Source: Oikopleura dioica (lineage: Eukaryota; Chordata; Appendicularia; Copelata; Oikopleuridae). From it: 64,000 bases of DNA. The notes beneath the pieces were generated by a model. The model worked only from the letters and a program-made list of their open reading frames with translations. It had not been told where the DNA came from and made no database searches. This document shows, one piece after another, positions 25,452 through 34,805 of this stretch. Made by a program: the position numbers and the translations under genes. Numbering within the stretch: the first letter of the stretch is position 1; each line of letters opens with the position of its first letter. Location: NCBI GenBank assembly GCA_907165135.1, contig OU015569.1:12214501-12278500 (forward strand). The letters are read 5' to 3'.

Positions 25452-26300
25452 TTAGTCCAAAGCCATCTCGTCGTGTTCAGTTCCGAAAACTGGTGGCGGG
25501 GCGAAGATCTCGTCAAAGGCGGCGGAAACCGCGGCAGGGTCTGTGTCGGCAGCGTTGAGGATCGCGTCGAGCTCGTGTTCAAACTGGTCCGCTTGGAATT
25601 GAGCCTCTTCTTCGGGGCTTGGCATCAGCGGCGAGTTCTCTTCCCAGTTGATGGAGAGACGAGTCACGCGGGGGTTGTCGCACACCAGCCGGCGGAGCTC
25701 TTCGATCACGGGCATTTCTGAAGTCGGCAGTTAAAGTCAGTTCTTTGAATTCAGCTCAAGCAAAAATATCTTGTTACCTGGGGGCTCGTTTCGCATCTCT
25801 TCAGTCTTGTACTCGTTGTTGATATAGTAGCCGATGCGGATGAACTCTTGTTCGAGGTAGAAGACTCTGAGGAGGACGACAGTGACACCGACGATCTCGG
25901 CGGCTGGAAGCCTGGTTGGATCTGGGCCGGGAACTTCGAGGATGAACTCGTGGGTTCCCTTCGTGATTGGGCCGGTGCAGAGCTCGTCGAGCTCCTGATC
26001 TTGGGTGGAACTGAGCGACGAGCCCACGTAGATCACGCGCCAGTCTAGATCTGCCACGAGATCTTCATGACACTCAAAGCGTATCTTGAAGCGGAAGGGA
26101 TCGCAGACCTTTAATATGGGCTCGGCAATCCGTAGAAAGCCTGAGTCACGGTCCTCAAAGAACTTTCATTTACAGCCGCGTATTCTAACAGCTAATTTTT
26201 AATTAGGACTCAGGTTTCTACTCAGTTTGTCGAGCCCTGCCTTGAAATCGACGCCGGGTTCGGAAAGGACCTCGATTGCGGTGATCTGTACCTTGGCCAT
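25452..26300 (-). CDS. ASF1: Histone chaperone ASF1, 218 aa
   Basis: Binds the H3-H4 dimer and hands it to CAF-1 or HIRA. Exons 26300-26241, 26108-25778, 25717-25452. The protein begins MAKVQITAIEVLSEPGVDFK and continues VCDPFRFKIRFECHEDL, DLDWRVIYVGSS, GVTVVLLRVFYLEQEFIRIG, YYINNEYKTEEMRNEPP and NPRVTRLSINWEENSP, collinear with the conserved N-terminal Ig-fold, then an acidic tail. Intron 2 is GT-AG. Intron 1 (26240-26109) is GC-AG and consists of a MITE with its target duplicates; removing it restores the conserved block exactly, so splicing there is needed for a functional protein. Confidence 0.96.
26116..26239 (-). mobile_element. hAT-like MITE constituting ASF1 intron 1
   Basis: A 124-bp element with ends ATGGGCTCGGCAATCCG and GTTTGTCGAGCCCTG, flanked by CCTTTAAT (26108-26115) and CCTTGAAA (26240-26247), 6 of 8 identical. 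The exon boundary falls at the same place inside both duplicates (on the coding strand TTTCAAG|G and ATTAAAG|G), so the AG acceptor is supplied by the duplicated host sequence. Confidence 0.88.
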
Positions 26301-26837
26301 TGCTTTTGAGTTTCTTTAGTCGACAAAGATCCGGGAAGAAAAAGACGAGCAGGGGGAACTGAACGCGAGGGAGAGAGCTGTCTGAAACGAATACAATTTT
26401 AGACAAAAAGTACATGTGAATATTAAATAACGAGATGAAGAGAAACAATAACGTACAGTGGATACTTTCCGTAATTACTTAAGTTTTCGTGAAAATAACA
26501 TGCGAAAAGAAAAGTGAAAGTTAAATCGCATCGAGCAAAAAATACATACAAGTTCGTTGAAGAGTGAAAAAAGTGGAAGATTTTAAGGTAAAGCGGATTT
26601 TAGTCTGGTGCAAGTGGTGAAGAAAAATGATGGAAAAAGGAAGACTACTGCACACTGGGCACGACAAAATGTGAAGAAACCTGTGTTTGGTTTTGAAGAG
26701 ATTAAATGTGAAGCCGCGTACCTAACCTGACAGTCAGGTTACCTGACTCAGGTGTCTACACAGGTTGCCGAGCTCTGTGCAGTAGTCGTTTGTGGAATGA
26801 AGCATGAGTATTGAGTAAGTAATCGAAAAACGAGTAG
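26301..26837. other. Intergenic with one MITE
   Basis: Contains a MITE copy at about 26655-26780 (CTGGGCACGACAAAATGTG ... CTACACAGGTTGCCGAGCT). Otherwise no feature seen between ASF1 and the BNIP2-like gene. Confidence 0.55.
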
Positions 26838-28706
26838 CTAGCTGTCTATCATGTCGCGCGCGTAACGAGAGTCAAAATCGACAATTTCTTCGGCCGCGTC
26901 GATCGATGAACACGTGACAATCTTCTGGTAAAACTTGGCGGAAACGAAGGGACGCACCACTGCTAGCGATAGACGCGTCCACCAGGTCGGTTCCACCACC
27001 ACGAATTGACGAAGCGACTTCCGCAGTGGCCTGCTGATCAGTCGGTAACAATCGCGCAGCTAAAAATAGCGAAATAGAATAAAAAGTCGGATAAAAGTTA
27101 ATAAGTTCGAGTCTCAAAGGGCGAGTTCACCTGAATCGGGGTAAGTTCTGAGGCCAAAAGCTCACCTTGACAGAGAGTGAAGCAGTTTTGAGTACTTTTA
27201 AGTACGGTATAGAAGTATTAGGGACCGAAGCCCCTTGCATTGGTTAAGATGGAAGGGGCGAAGCTCCCAGGGTAAGGATAGCCTTTTCCGGAAGGTAAGA
27301 GTGTACTAGCGGAGCCCTAGAACAGTCCTACGCCCCGAATAAGTGACATGACATGTCGTGGACTCGGTATCCTGTGCATAAATCTAATTCAGGGTCTACA
27401 AAATTCTACAAAGTCCGTCAGGACCCTGACTCAGGTTTTTACAAAGCCTTTCCGAGCCCAAGACGTGTCTTCCCTACTAAATAAAAGACTACTTTGATGT
27501 CTTCTACGTACCCATTTTAGCGGTGGAAGTGTTCCCTCGCGAGTAAAGACGAGTAAGCAATACGAATCAGCAACCAAATTAGAAATTTCCAGCAAAAAGT
27601 GAAGAAATAGATGATGCATGATCTTGGCGTAGTTGGGCTCCGTCTTGAGCGGCAATTTCCGCGCTTGGAAGACGATCACTGCCGATAGACCTAAAACTCG
27701 TTAATTTTTAGCTGAAGAGCGGGCTCTTTACCTTCTCTGGTGTAGCCAGCGTGTTGTAAAACGTCCAAGTAGGGAGCAATGACGGAGCAGTTAATCTTGT
27801 ATTCCTTCCCGTTTATTACGATTTTCTGCACTTGGCTCTGGAAGTCGTGCGACGAACTAATCGAAAATTAGCTACTCTTCTTTTTTAAAAATTGACAAAT
27901 ATTTGACTTGCTAGAATTTTACTAGTCTCTCAGACAAAATTAAAACTATTCTCCGTTATTACTATACCTAGCAGTAGACAAGGGCGTGTCAATAAGGGAG
28001 TCGTCCCACTCAAGCTCCAGTTGCTCGTCCCAGTTGGAATCGATCTCTTCATCTTCGTCTGAGAAAAAATAAATTTTGATTAATTCTGTGATTGCGACTG
28101 AGCAAATTGCAATCAGCGGAATCTGATTCTTCTAGCGCACGTAGGCGGCCGAGGAACCGACGAATTAGGAACTCCCACGCGGCCACGTGAGCAGCGGAAA
28201 AAAGAAAAACATCCCCGGCAGCGCGCGGTGGGAAAAACACGCGCGCCGCGGGGGATTTTTCGATAATTACAACCTTATTTTACGATTTTAGAAATTTACA
28301 CTTTAAAATTTCAATTTTAGTTTAACCTAAAAAATTAAGGATAAGTTAAACTTACAACAATTTTATTTAATAATAATAAAAATTCATTTTTCACGGATAT
28401 TTTTAATAGAATTAATTAATAAAGGGACTCTGAAAGGTTTTCTGCGCTGATTGTCGAGCCCAGCATATTTTTACCTGAAGACATATTCTCCAGAAGCTCG
28501 TTGATCGTGTCGGTGGTGATGATTTGATTCCCTTCCGGGCTCTTGGGGAATTCTTCGTCATCGAAGAAGAATTCATCAACCGAGCCCTTGCGGAATTCTT
28601 CGGAGCCAATTCGAATTTGTCGTCTTCCGGAACTGCTGGTCGCTCCTAGCGTTCGCCCAGAGAGCTCTCTCTTCTTGAGCTCATTTTTGAGCTTTTTCGA
28701 ACTTTT
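26838..28706 (-). CDS. BNIP2/Caytaxin-like BCH-domain protein, 5' end not found
   Basis: BCH domains are CRAL-TRIO-fold scaffolds that bind small GTPases and their regulators. Exons 28706-28475, 28058-27968, 27856-27732, 27690-27512, 27059-26838, all GT-AG with matching phase (282 codons to TAG). The N-half is acidic (DEDEEIDSNWDEQLELEWDD). The BCH part reads VIAPYLDVLQHAGYTREGLS, AVIVFQARKLP, YAKIMHHLFLHFLLEISNLV, DSYCLLVFTREGTLPPLKWL, DCYRLISRPLRKSLRQFVVV, PTWWTRLSLAVVRPFVSAKF, aligning along its length with BNIP2 (YMIVYLNGATTRRKMPSLGW, RRLRKNLKSLIIVHPSWF). The initiator exon lies upstream of 28706 and was not identified. The last intron contains a MITE copy. Confidence 0.88.
27358..27461. 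mobile_element. Eroded MITE copy in BNIP2-like intron
   Basis: GACTCGGTATCCTGTGCAT and inverted CCTTTCCGAGCCCAAG ends with ACCCTGACTCAGG internally, within the intron 27511-27060. Confidence 0.6.
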
Positions 28707-28930
28707 CTAAAAAGTGAATAGTTTAGTGTCAATATAAGAAGAATACACAGTTGAACATTCAAGCTTTTTTACATGATGGTCATAATTATTTCTGATTTCA
28801 AAGGACTCATTGCAGGAAATACAAGTAAAGTCTTTGAATTGAATGCGCATGTAATTTTCGATCCCGCTTTCGTGATGACTGCAATGATTCTAACGATCTC
28901 CGTGAAACATAGTCTTGTGCTTCCGTGTAG

Positions 28931-29138
28931 TACAGTGGTATGAGCGGTTTCCGCACCCCTACGATTTTTAAAATTACACAGTAAATTAAAAAAACTCTAT
29001 TTATTGTATTTTTCCCTAATAGAAAATGGCGTGAAAATTTCATTACTGGAAACAGAAATCGAATATCATATCTGAATCAAAAGATATGAATTTTTAAAGG
29101 CGAAAAATAGGGGTGCGGATACCGCTCATACCACTGTA
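28931..29138. mobile_element. Tc1/mariner-type MITE with TA ends
   Basis: Inverted termini TACAGTGGTATGAGCGG and CCGCTCATACCACTGTA, about 30 bp each, enclosing an AT-rich core with no ORF. The outermost TA on each side is consistent with the TA duplication of the Tc1/mariner superfamily. Confidence 0.75.
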
Positions 29139-29187
29139 TGCAACGAATTGTCGCAAGGATAATTTCCGTAAGCGTGCTTATCTAGGC

Positions 29188-29385
29188 TGGGCGGTCCGCG
29201 CAGGAAACTTTAGTCAGGGTTTAAAGAGCTAAAATGAAAAGCCGTGAAGCATTAGCATATGAGTTTATTGTTGATTTCTAGCGAAGGCGCTTTGCGGCTT
29301 GGTTCATGAAAAAGCCGCTACGCGGCTTCTCGTTTTCGCTCTTCAGGACCTGACTCAGGTTTTTACACAGGTTGCCGAGCCAATA
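29188..29385. mobile_element. hAT-like MITE, long form
   Basis: Begins CTGGGCGGTCCGCGCAGG, ends ACACAGGTTGCCGAGCC, with the AAAATGAAAAGCCG and GCCGCTACGCGGC core arms characteristic of the ~200-bp version. Lies upstream of the BNIP2-like gene. Confidence 0.75.
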
Positions 29386-29389
29386 AATA

Positions 29390-30053
29390 ATCGTTTGACC
29401 TTGTAGTTGCTCAAAAGTTTATTGGCAATAAGTTCTGCACAATGCAACTGAAACACTGCTTGAAAATGGAGTAAAGCTTGCTTGAGACTGCGTATTTGTT
29501 TTAATTCCCTGCAAAAAATGAGACGAGTCTTTTGTTGGCGGTGGTTCTCCAGGTGTATTTTAATGAGCCATAAGAGAGCGATATAAGAAGTCTGAGACGA
29601 GAGAGAGTGGGAGCTAATTCAGGCGCCGGTTCTGTACTTTTCAAGCACAAAGAACGTGGCAAACGATTAGCTACAGTAAGACCACAACAGGGGCAGTTCG
29701 TATAATTTCCGCAGTCAGAGTCAGAGAGTCAAATGAACGCTTTTTGTAAAGAGAAAATAATGAGTAAAGCGCATGCAGTCCGCGCAGGAAAAGAGGTTTT
29801 CAAGGTGGAAACAGTTTCACGAAAAAACGAGCACAGTAATAATTGTTATTGTAGAAAAACATGTCAGTAACTTACACCAAGAAAAAGGAACACAAGGGGA
29901 AGTCTCTTCCTTGATTTCAAAAAAGTTTGAAAAATTTCAAAATTTCTGAAATCGAAGAAGAGAACCCCGGCTGTTCTCGTTCTTCTTGACTCTAAGGCCC
30001 TCATCAACTGTAATAAGAGAGCTAGAAAAGAAGTTAAGAGACAGTTTATAATT
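29390..30053. other. Gene-free
   Basis: No ORF, repeat or RNA gene recognised; may hold the missing first exon of the BNIP2-like gene. Confidence 0.35.
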
Positions 30054-30061
30054 ATTGCAGC

Positions 30062-31501
30062 CAGGGATGTGGATCAGCAAAAATTTTCCTTTGTTTTGCG
30101 CTGCGATTGCGGAAAATTTTCGAACTTATTTTGCGCTGTTTTGCGCTGCGGAATCCGAAAATCGCGCAATTTGCGGAATTTTGCGCTGTTTTGCGGAAAA
30201 TCAAAATTTGTTGATTTTGCGAAAATTTTGCGGATTTTGCGCTTTTTGCGGAATTGCGGATCGCGCAGATGACACGCAATTTGCGTAATTTTGCGAAATT
30301 TGCGGGATTTTCGCGCATTTTGCGGAAATTTGCGGATTTTGCGGGATTTTCGCGGATTTTGCGAAAATCTGCGAAGGGCCGTCAAGCCCCTTAAATTTAG
30401 AAATCAAGGAACGGGGCTGAAACGGCCCGAAGGGCCGTCAAGCCCCTTAAATTTAGAAATCAAGGAACGGGGCTGAAACGGCCCGAAGGGCCGTCAAGCC
30501 CCTTAAATTTAGAAATCAAGGAACGGGGCTGAAACGGCCCGAAGGGCCGTCAAGCCCCTTAAATTTAGAAATCAAGGAACGGGGCTGAAACGGCCCGAAG
30601 GGCCGTCAAGCCCCTTAAATTTAGAAATCAAGGAACGGGGCTGAAGCGGCCCGAAGGGCCGTCAAGCCCCTTAAATTTAGAAATCAAGGAACGGGGCTGA
30701 AACGGCCCGAAGGGCCGTCAAGCCCCTTAAATTTAGAAATCAAGGAACGGGGCTGAAACGGCCCGAAGGGCCGTCAAGCCCTTAATTTTAGAAATCAAGG
30801 AACGGGGCTGAAACGGCCCGAAGGGCCGTCAAGCCCCTTAAATTTAGAAATCAAGGAACGGGGCTGAAACGGCCCGAAGGGCCGTCAAGCCCCTTAAATT
30901 TAGAAATCAAGGAACGGGGCTGAAACGGCCCGAAGGGCCGTCAAGCCCCTTAAATTTAGAAATCAAGGAACGGGGCTGAAACGGCCCGAAGGGCCGTCAA
31001 GCCCCTTAAATTTAGAAATCAAGGAACGGGGCTGAAACGGCCCGAAGGGCCGTCAAGCCCCTTAAATTTAGAAATCAAGGAAAAATTGAATTATCACCCA
31101 GCAAAATTCTATCGAACAGTCTGGTTTTTTGTCGGCAAAATGACTGTTCGGTTAACTTCGAGATCGGACGGTTTTATGTCGGGTGATTTTTCAGTTTTTC
31201 TTCCGCAAATTACCGCCGAAGTTGTGAATGCGATGATGAATGAGGATTTGATTCGTAAATCTTCACAATTAATACCAAAAATGTAGAAATTATATGCCAA
31301 ATCCCGCAAAATTGCATTTTGCGGACTGAAAATGTATTGAGATTTTGTGGAATTTTCGCGCAAAATGCGCTTTTGCGCGCAATTTTGCGGAAAAATTGCG
31401 GAAATTTTTCGGGCTGATTTTGCGCTGTTTTGCGCTGCAGAATGAAAAATCCCGCATTTTGCGCTGTTTTGCGGATTTTGCGCTGCGGATCCACATCCCT
31501 G
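30062..31501. mobile_element. Non-autonomous hAT element carrying a satellite
   Basis: A 1,440-bp element with inverted termini CAGGGATGTGGATC and GATCCACATCCCTG and a perfect 8-bp duplication ATTGCAGC at 30054-30061 and 31502-31509. The CAGGG start and 8-bp target site are classic hAT features. The outer ~300 bp on each side are dense in TTTTGCGG/CGCAAAA words in opposite orientation; the middle is the 56-bp tandem array. No transposase ORF, so movement would need a partner element. Confidence 0.92.
30373..31080 (+). repeat. 56-bp tandem repeat, about 13 units
   Basis: Head-to-tail units of 56 bp starting GAAGGGCCGTCAAGCCCC, nearly identical (one unit has a 1-bp deletion near 30781, one an A-to-G change near 30645). 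Within each unit GGGCCGT/ACGGCCC and AGCCCC/GGGGCT are inverted, so each unit can fold as a 13-bp stem with a loop of about 25 nt. Interior of the hAT element. Confidence 0.95.
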
Positions 31502-31509
31502 ATTGCAGC

Positions 31510-32616
31510 TAGTACCTTGGCGAAAGTGAGAAAAAGAGGAAAATGATGAATTTTCAAACATGGAAAATGGAAATTGGGAAAATCGGAAATGGAGAAATTG
31601 CGGACTGCTGCCGTTTTTTTTAATTTTTAGTCTGTTTATTTGTTTGTTACCGTAATTTGTCAACGAGTGAGTGAACAAATCGGTTCGAGAACGTAAACTT
31701 CAACTTTGAAATGCACGGCTGGTTGAATGAAATTGAATAAAATTTTGTGATCAAAAATTACACGATTGAAGAATTGAAACTAGCTCCTGGTTAGAGCGCT
31801 TAATAATATCGTCTCTACCCAGGCGCTCGGGTAAACTTTTCTAAAGAGACACTGTTGAGACAAAATTCAATATTATTTAATACCGGCAAATGCGCTAATG
31901 TACTGAGCCAATGAATGCCCTAACCATCGGCTGCTGCTCTCTTTCTGGAAAAGCTGGGCTCAGCAACCTGTGTAGAAAGCTGAGTCAGAGTCACGAAAAA
32001 GAACCCTGAGTCAGTTTTCCGCACTGGTTGCCGAGCCCAGCTGCCTAGAAAAGAAAGCTGGGCCGATCGAGAAGACACTGGATGGCGCCTGTGCCTGAAA
32101 GCACAAGCTGGGACCATCCACTGATGATGTAGATCTAGAACGGCGGGCCAAGCAAGCTCGAAGACCGTGCCTGGCCCGATCAAAAGGCAACACATAGTAT
32201 GAAAGCTTGTGGTTCATCAAATCGCTTTGGGCAATCTGAAAAAGTGACGCCGTTTCGGTGCAAAAACGCAAGTTCCAAAAAAAAAGAGTCAAAAGTCGCG
32301 AAATTTGCAAAAGTCAAATTAGTTCTTGCACCGAAAGGCGGCGACCAGGAGGTTCTAGAGTTCACTAGAATCTACTTCTTGATCGTCTTGATGGAAAAAT
32401 AGAGTAATTCAGTTAATAAATTAATTAAAATTTTCTTCTGCTGGCAAAAACACTGATCGAGAGTCGGGTCGATAGAAAGGACCCAAAATAGAGAAAAAAA
32501 GGGAAAATTGTGAGTAAAGAAAGAGAGTCTGAAAAAAGGGAGTTTGAAAGGACGGGATTTTAATCGGGGTGATGGGAGGGTTTTACTTCTTGATGGTTCG
32601 GAAACGCGTTCTTGGT
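31510..32616. other. Gene-free interval with one MITE
   Basis: A short MITE at 31953-32040 (CTGGGCTCAGCAACCTG ... GGTTGCCGAGCCCAG, flanking 8-mers not matching). The 3' end of the RRM gene is at 32617. No other gene supported. Confidence 0.55.
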
Positions 32617-33408
32617 TTAGTCGCGTTTGGCGTGGTCGACACGGAGTTGACGGCCGTTGAAGTCGTGTCCGTTGAGACTGTCGATCGCTGCTTGGCAAGA
32701 CGACTCCTCGGCGAACTCGCAGAAGCCCATTCCTGAAGAAAAGATGTTAGGGAGGCCTCTTAGAGTTAGAGAAAGGCGTCCGGGCTTGGCTACCTGTTTG
32801 AAACCCTGAGTCAGGAGTCTGAAAGAGGTTTGACTAAAAGCCGCGAATTAAAACTCTTTCAGAAATCTGACTCAGGTTTCCAAACAGGTTCCTGAGCCCA
32901 GAAGGTTGCCTTCGCTTACCTCTGGATCGGCCAGTCTCGCGATCAACGAGGATTCTGAATTTGACGACTTGTCCGTGTGCGCTGAACAGATCGGCGAGGT
33001 CGTTTTCTTGGGCGCTCCATGGGATGTTACCGACGAAGACGGAAGGGCCATTGGATCGGCCGCCGCCGCCTCCTCCGCCACCGCCGTAGCCGCCTCGGCC
33101 GCCACCGCGTCCACCTCCTCGGCCTCCGCTGAAAATATAACTGTTAGTGGTGTGTCTTCGTTTTAAAGAACGTACCCGTATCCGCCGCCGTATCCTCCGC
33201 CACCGCGGTCGCCTCCGTAGCTTCGGCCACCTCCGTAGCCGCCTCGACCGCCGCCGTAGCCACCGCCTTGGCCGCCGCCGTAGCCACCGCCTTGGCCACC
33301 ACCGTAGCCGCCCTGGTCGTAGCCGCCACCGCCGCGGCCGCCTCCGTAGCCACCGCCGCCGTAGCCGCCCTGATCACCGCCGTAGCCGCCTTGGTCACCC
33401 CCGTACAT
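32617..33408 (-). CDS. Gly/Tyr-rich RNA-binding protein with C-terminal RRM, 185 aa
   Basis: Three exons, 33408-33176, 33128-32920, 32732-32617, GT-AG. Residues 1-~100 are almost purely GGYGG, QGG and RGG units; residues ~105-180 are a single RRM with RNP2 SVFVGNIPW, RNP1 GMGFCEFA and the C-terminal RQLRVDHAKRD. The RRM resembles CstF64-type domains in its SVFVGNIP start, but the order (Gly-rich first, RRM last) is the reverse of CIRBP/RBM3. The RGG/GGY region predicts phase separation and arginine methylation. Intron 2 (32919-32733) contains a MITE. A TTTTAG acceptor 2 bp before the ATG could be a 5'-UTR intron or trans-splice site. Confidence 0.85.
32783..32900. mobile_element. MITE copy inside a GT-AG intron
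   Basis: CGGGCTTGGCTACCTG and inverted CAGGTTCCTGAGCCCAG ends, ~118 bp, within the RRM gene intron 2, where normal GT-AG sites outside the element are used. Confidence 0.8.
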
Positions 33409-34470
33409 GTCTAAAACTGACGAAAGTGTTACTTTTTGGGAAGAAAAAAATAAGTAAAAGAAAATTTTGAAAAATAATTATAAATAGAGAACTTCCTCTG
33501 AACCCCTTACTAACATCCAATTACTGTTAATTACAGTAGTACTGAATTATTTATTTTGAAATTGAAATTTTCAAAAAATAGAAAAAATAGATTTTTAAGG
33601 AAAATAAATTTCTAGAAAAATAATATTTTCGGAAATAAACGTTTTAAATGCAAGAATTGAGTACTACTCAATGAATAGTACTGTAACTGACAGAATCATG
33701 AGTGGGAAGTAGAAAGGAAGATTTCTTCTGTAAAATCTCTAGATTCATTTTTGATGGCGCTGGCTCTTTTGCCACACGCGGATGACTCGGGGCACGTCAC
33801 TTTTAGAGCTTTTTGGCCAATCGAATCGGTCGATTTAAACTGGACTCGAATCGAACCACGACTGACTCATTTCACTTTCAGCGCTTTTCGTGTACTTTTC
33901 ATTATTTTTTCTCTGAAAGGATTATTTCTAAATTTATCTTTGGTCGTTTTTTAGTTACAGTAATTCATGACTCAGATTCATAAAAAGATAAAGGCAAGTA
34001 AGGGATGCAAAGTTGAACTCTTTATTTTATGATCATTTTTTTGATACAACGATACAGGATTTTAGGATGAAAGCTTCAGTAGATAGATAAGAATAGCAGT
34101 TTTTTTACATGTGATGACTCATTTAATTTCAAGTTACAGAATGAGGATAGTAATAAAGCTTATAGACAGTTAAAAGTTGAACTACGATAGAAAAGCACCA
34201 AAGGTTGTCAAAAATCTTTAAAATTTCGGCCCAAAATTGACGATTCGAAGTCCGCGCGCCACTTTCTGATTGGCCGAAAGCACAAAATCATGGAAAATCG
34301 AGAATCTTGGGCCTAATTTCTTCAGATTTTTCGACAATTTTGTGCTGATTATTTCTAAATGGTTAATTATAGAAAGGGTCCAAAATTGTTGGCATTTTTT
34401 GAACTGAATGAACTTTTTGGAAGCTTCGATTCTTGTGACAAAAATCTAAAAATTTCAATAACACAGGTAT
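33409..34470. other. Gene-free interval, small hairpin
   Basis: AT-rich upstream region of the RRM gene. Positions about 34204-34340 are an imperfect inverted repeat (GTTGTCAAAAATCTTT ... AGATTTTTCGACAAT) of MITE size. The plus-strand frame at 33751-33954 has no supporting features. Confidence 0.5.
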
Positions 34471-34478
34471 TTGCTTGG

Positions 34479-34597
34479 CTGGGCTCAGTAACCTGCGTAG
34501 AAGACCTGAGTCAGGGCCCTGAGAGAGCTAAAATCAAAAGCCGATTTGCTCTTTTAGGACCCTGACTCAGGTTTTCTACACAGCTTGCCGAGTCCAG
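34479..34597. mobile_element. hAT-like MITE, 7/8 TSD
   Basis: CTGGGCTCAGTAACCTG to GCTTGCCGAGTCCAG, 119 bp, flanked by TTGCTTGG (34471-34478) and TTGCTTAG (34598-34605). Confidence 0.9.
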
Positions 34598-34805
34598 TTG
34601 CTTAGTGAGGATTCTAAAGGGTGATTTTTTCAATTTCGGAAGACTTTTTTCAGTTAGTCAGGTAGTGAAATAGATATTGTTGAAATAAGAATACGGATAA
34701 GATGATGAGTTTGAAAAGTGAATGAAAAAAGAAAGTGATTGAAACTTTTTGGAAATTTGGAAGAATTGGAGAATGGAACTTTTGCAAATTCAAATTTAGG
34801 ACAAG

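Noticed and set aside
30373-31080. Possible CRISPR array because of regular 56-bp direct repeats with dyad symmetry
   Set aside because: There are no variable spacers: the whole 56-bp unit repeats, the host is a eukaryote, and the array sits inside a hAT element with TIRs and a TSD.
31760-31830. tRNA-like sequence with GGTTAGAGCGCT
   Set aside because: No acceptor stem or T-loop consensus could be paired around it.
33144-33398. Ala/Val-rich ORF overlapping the RRM gene
   Set aside because: Alternate-frame reading of the GGY-encoding repeats; the Gly/Tyr frame is the one in phase with the RRM.
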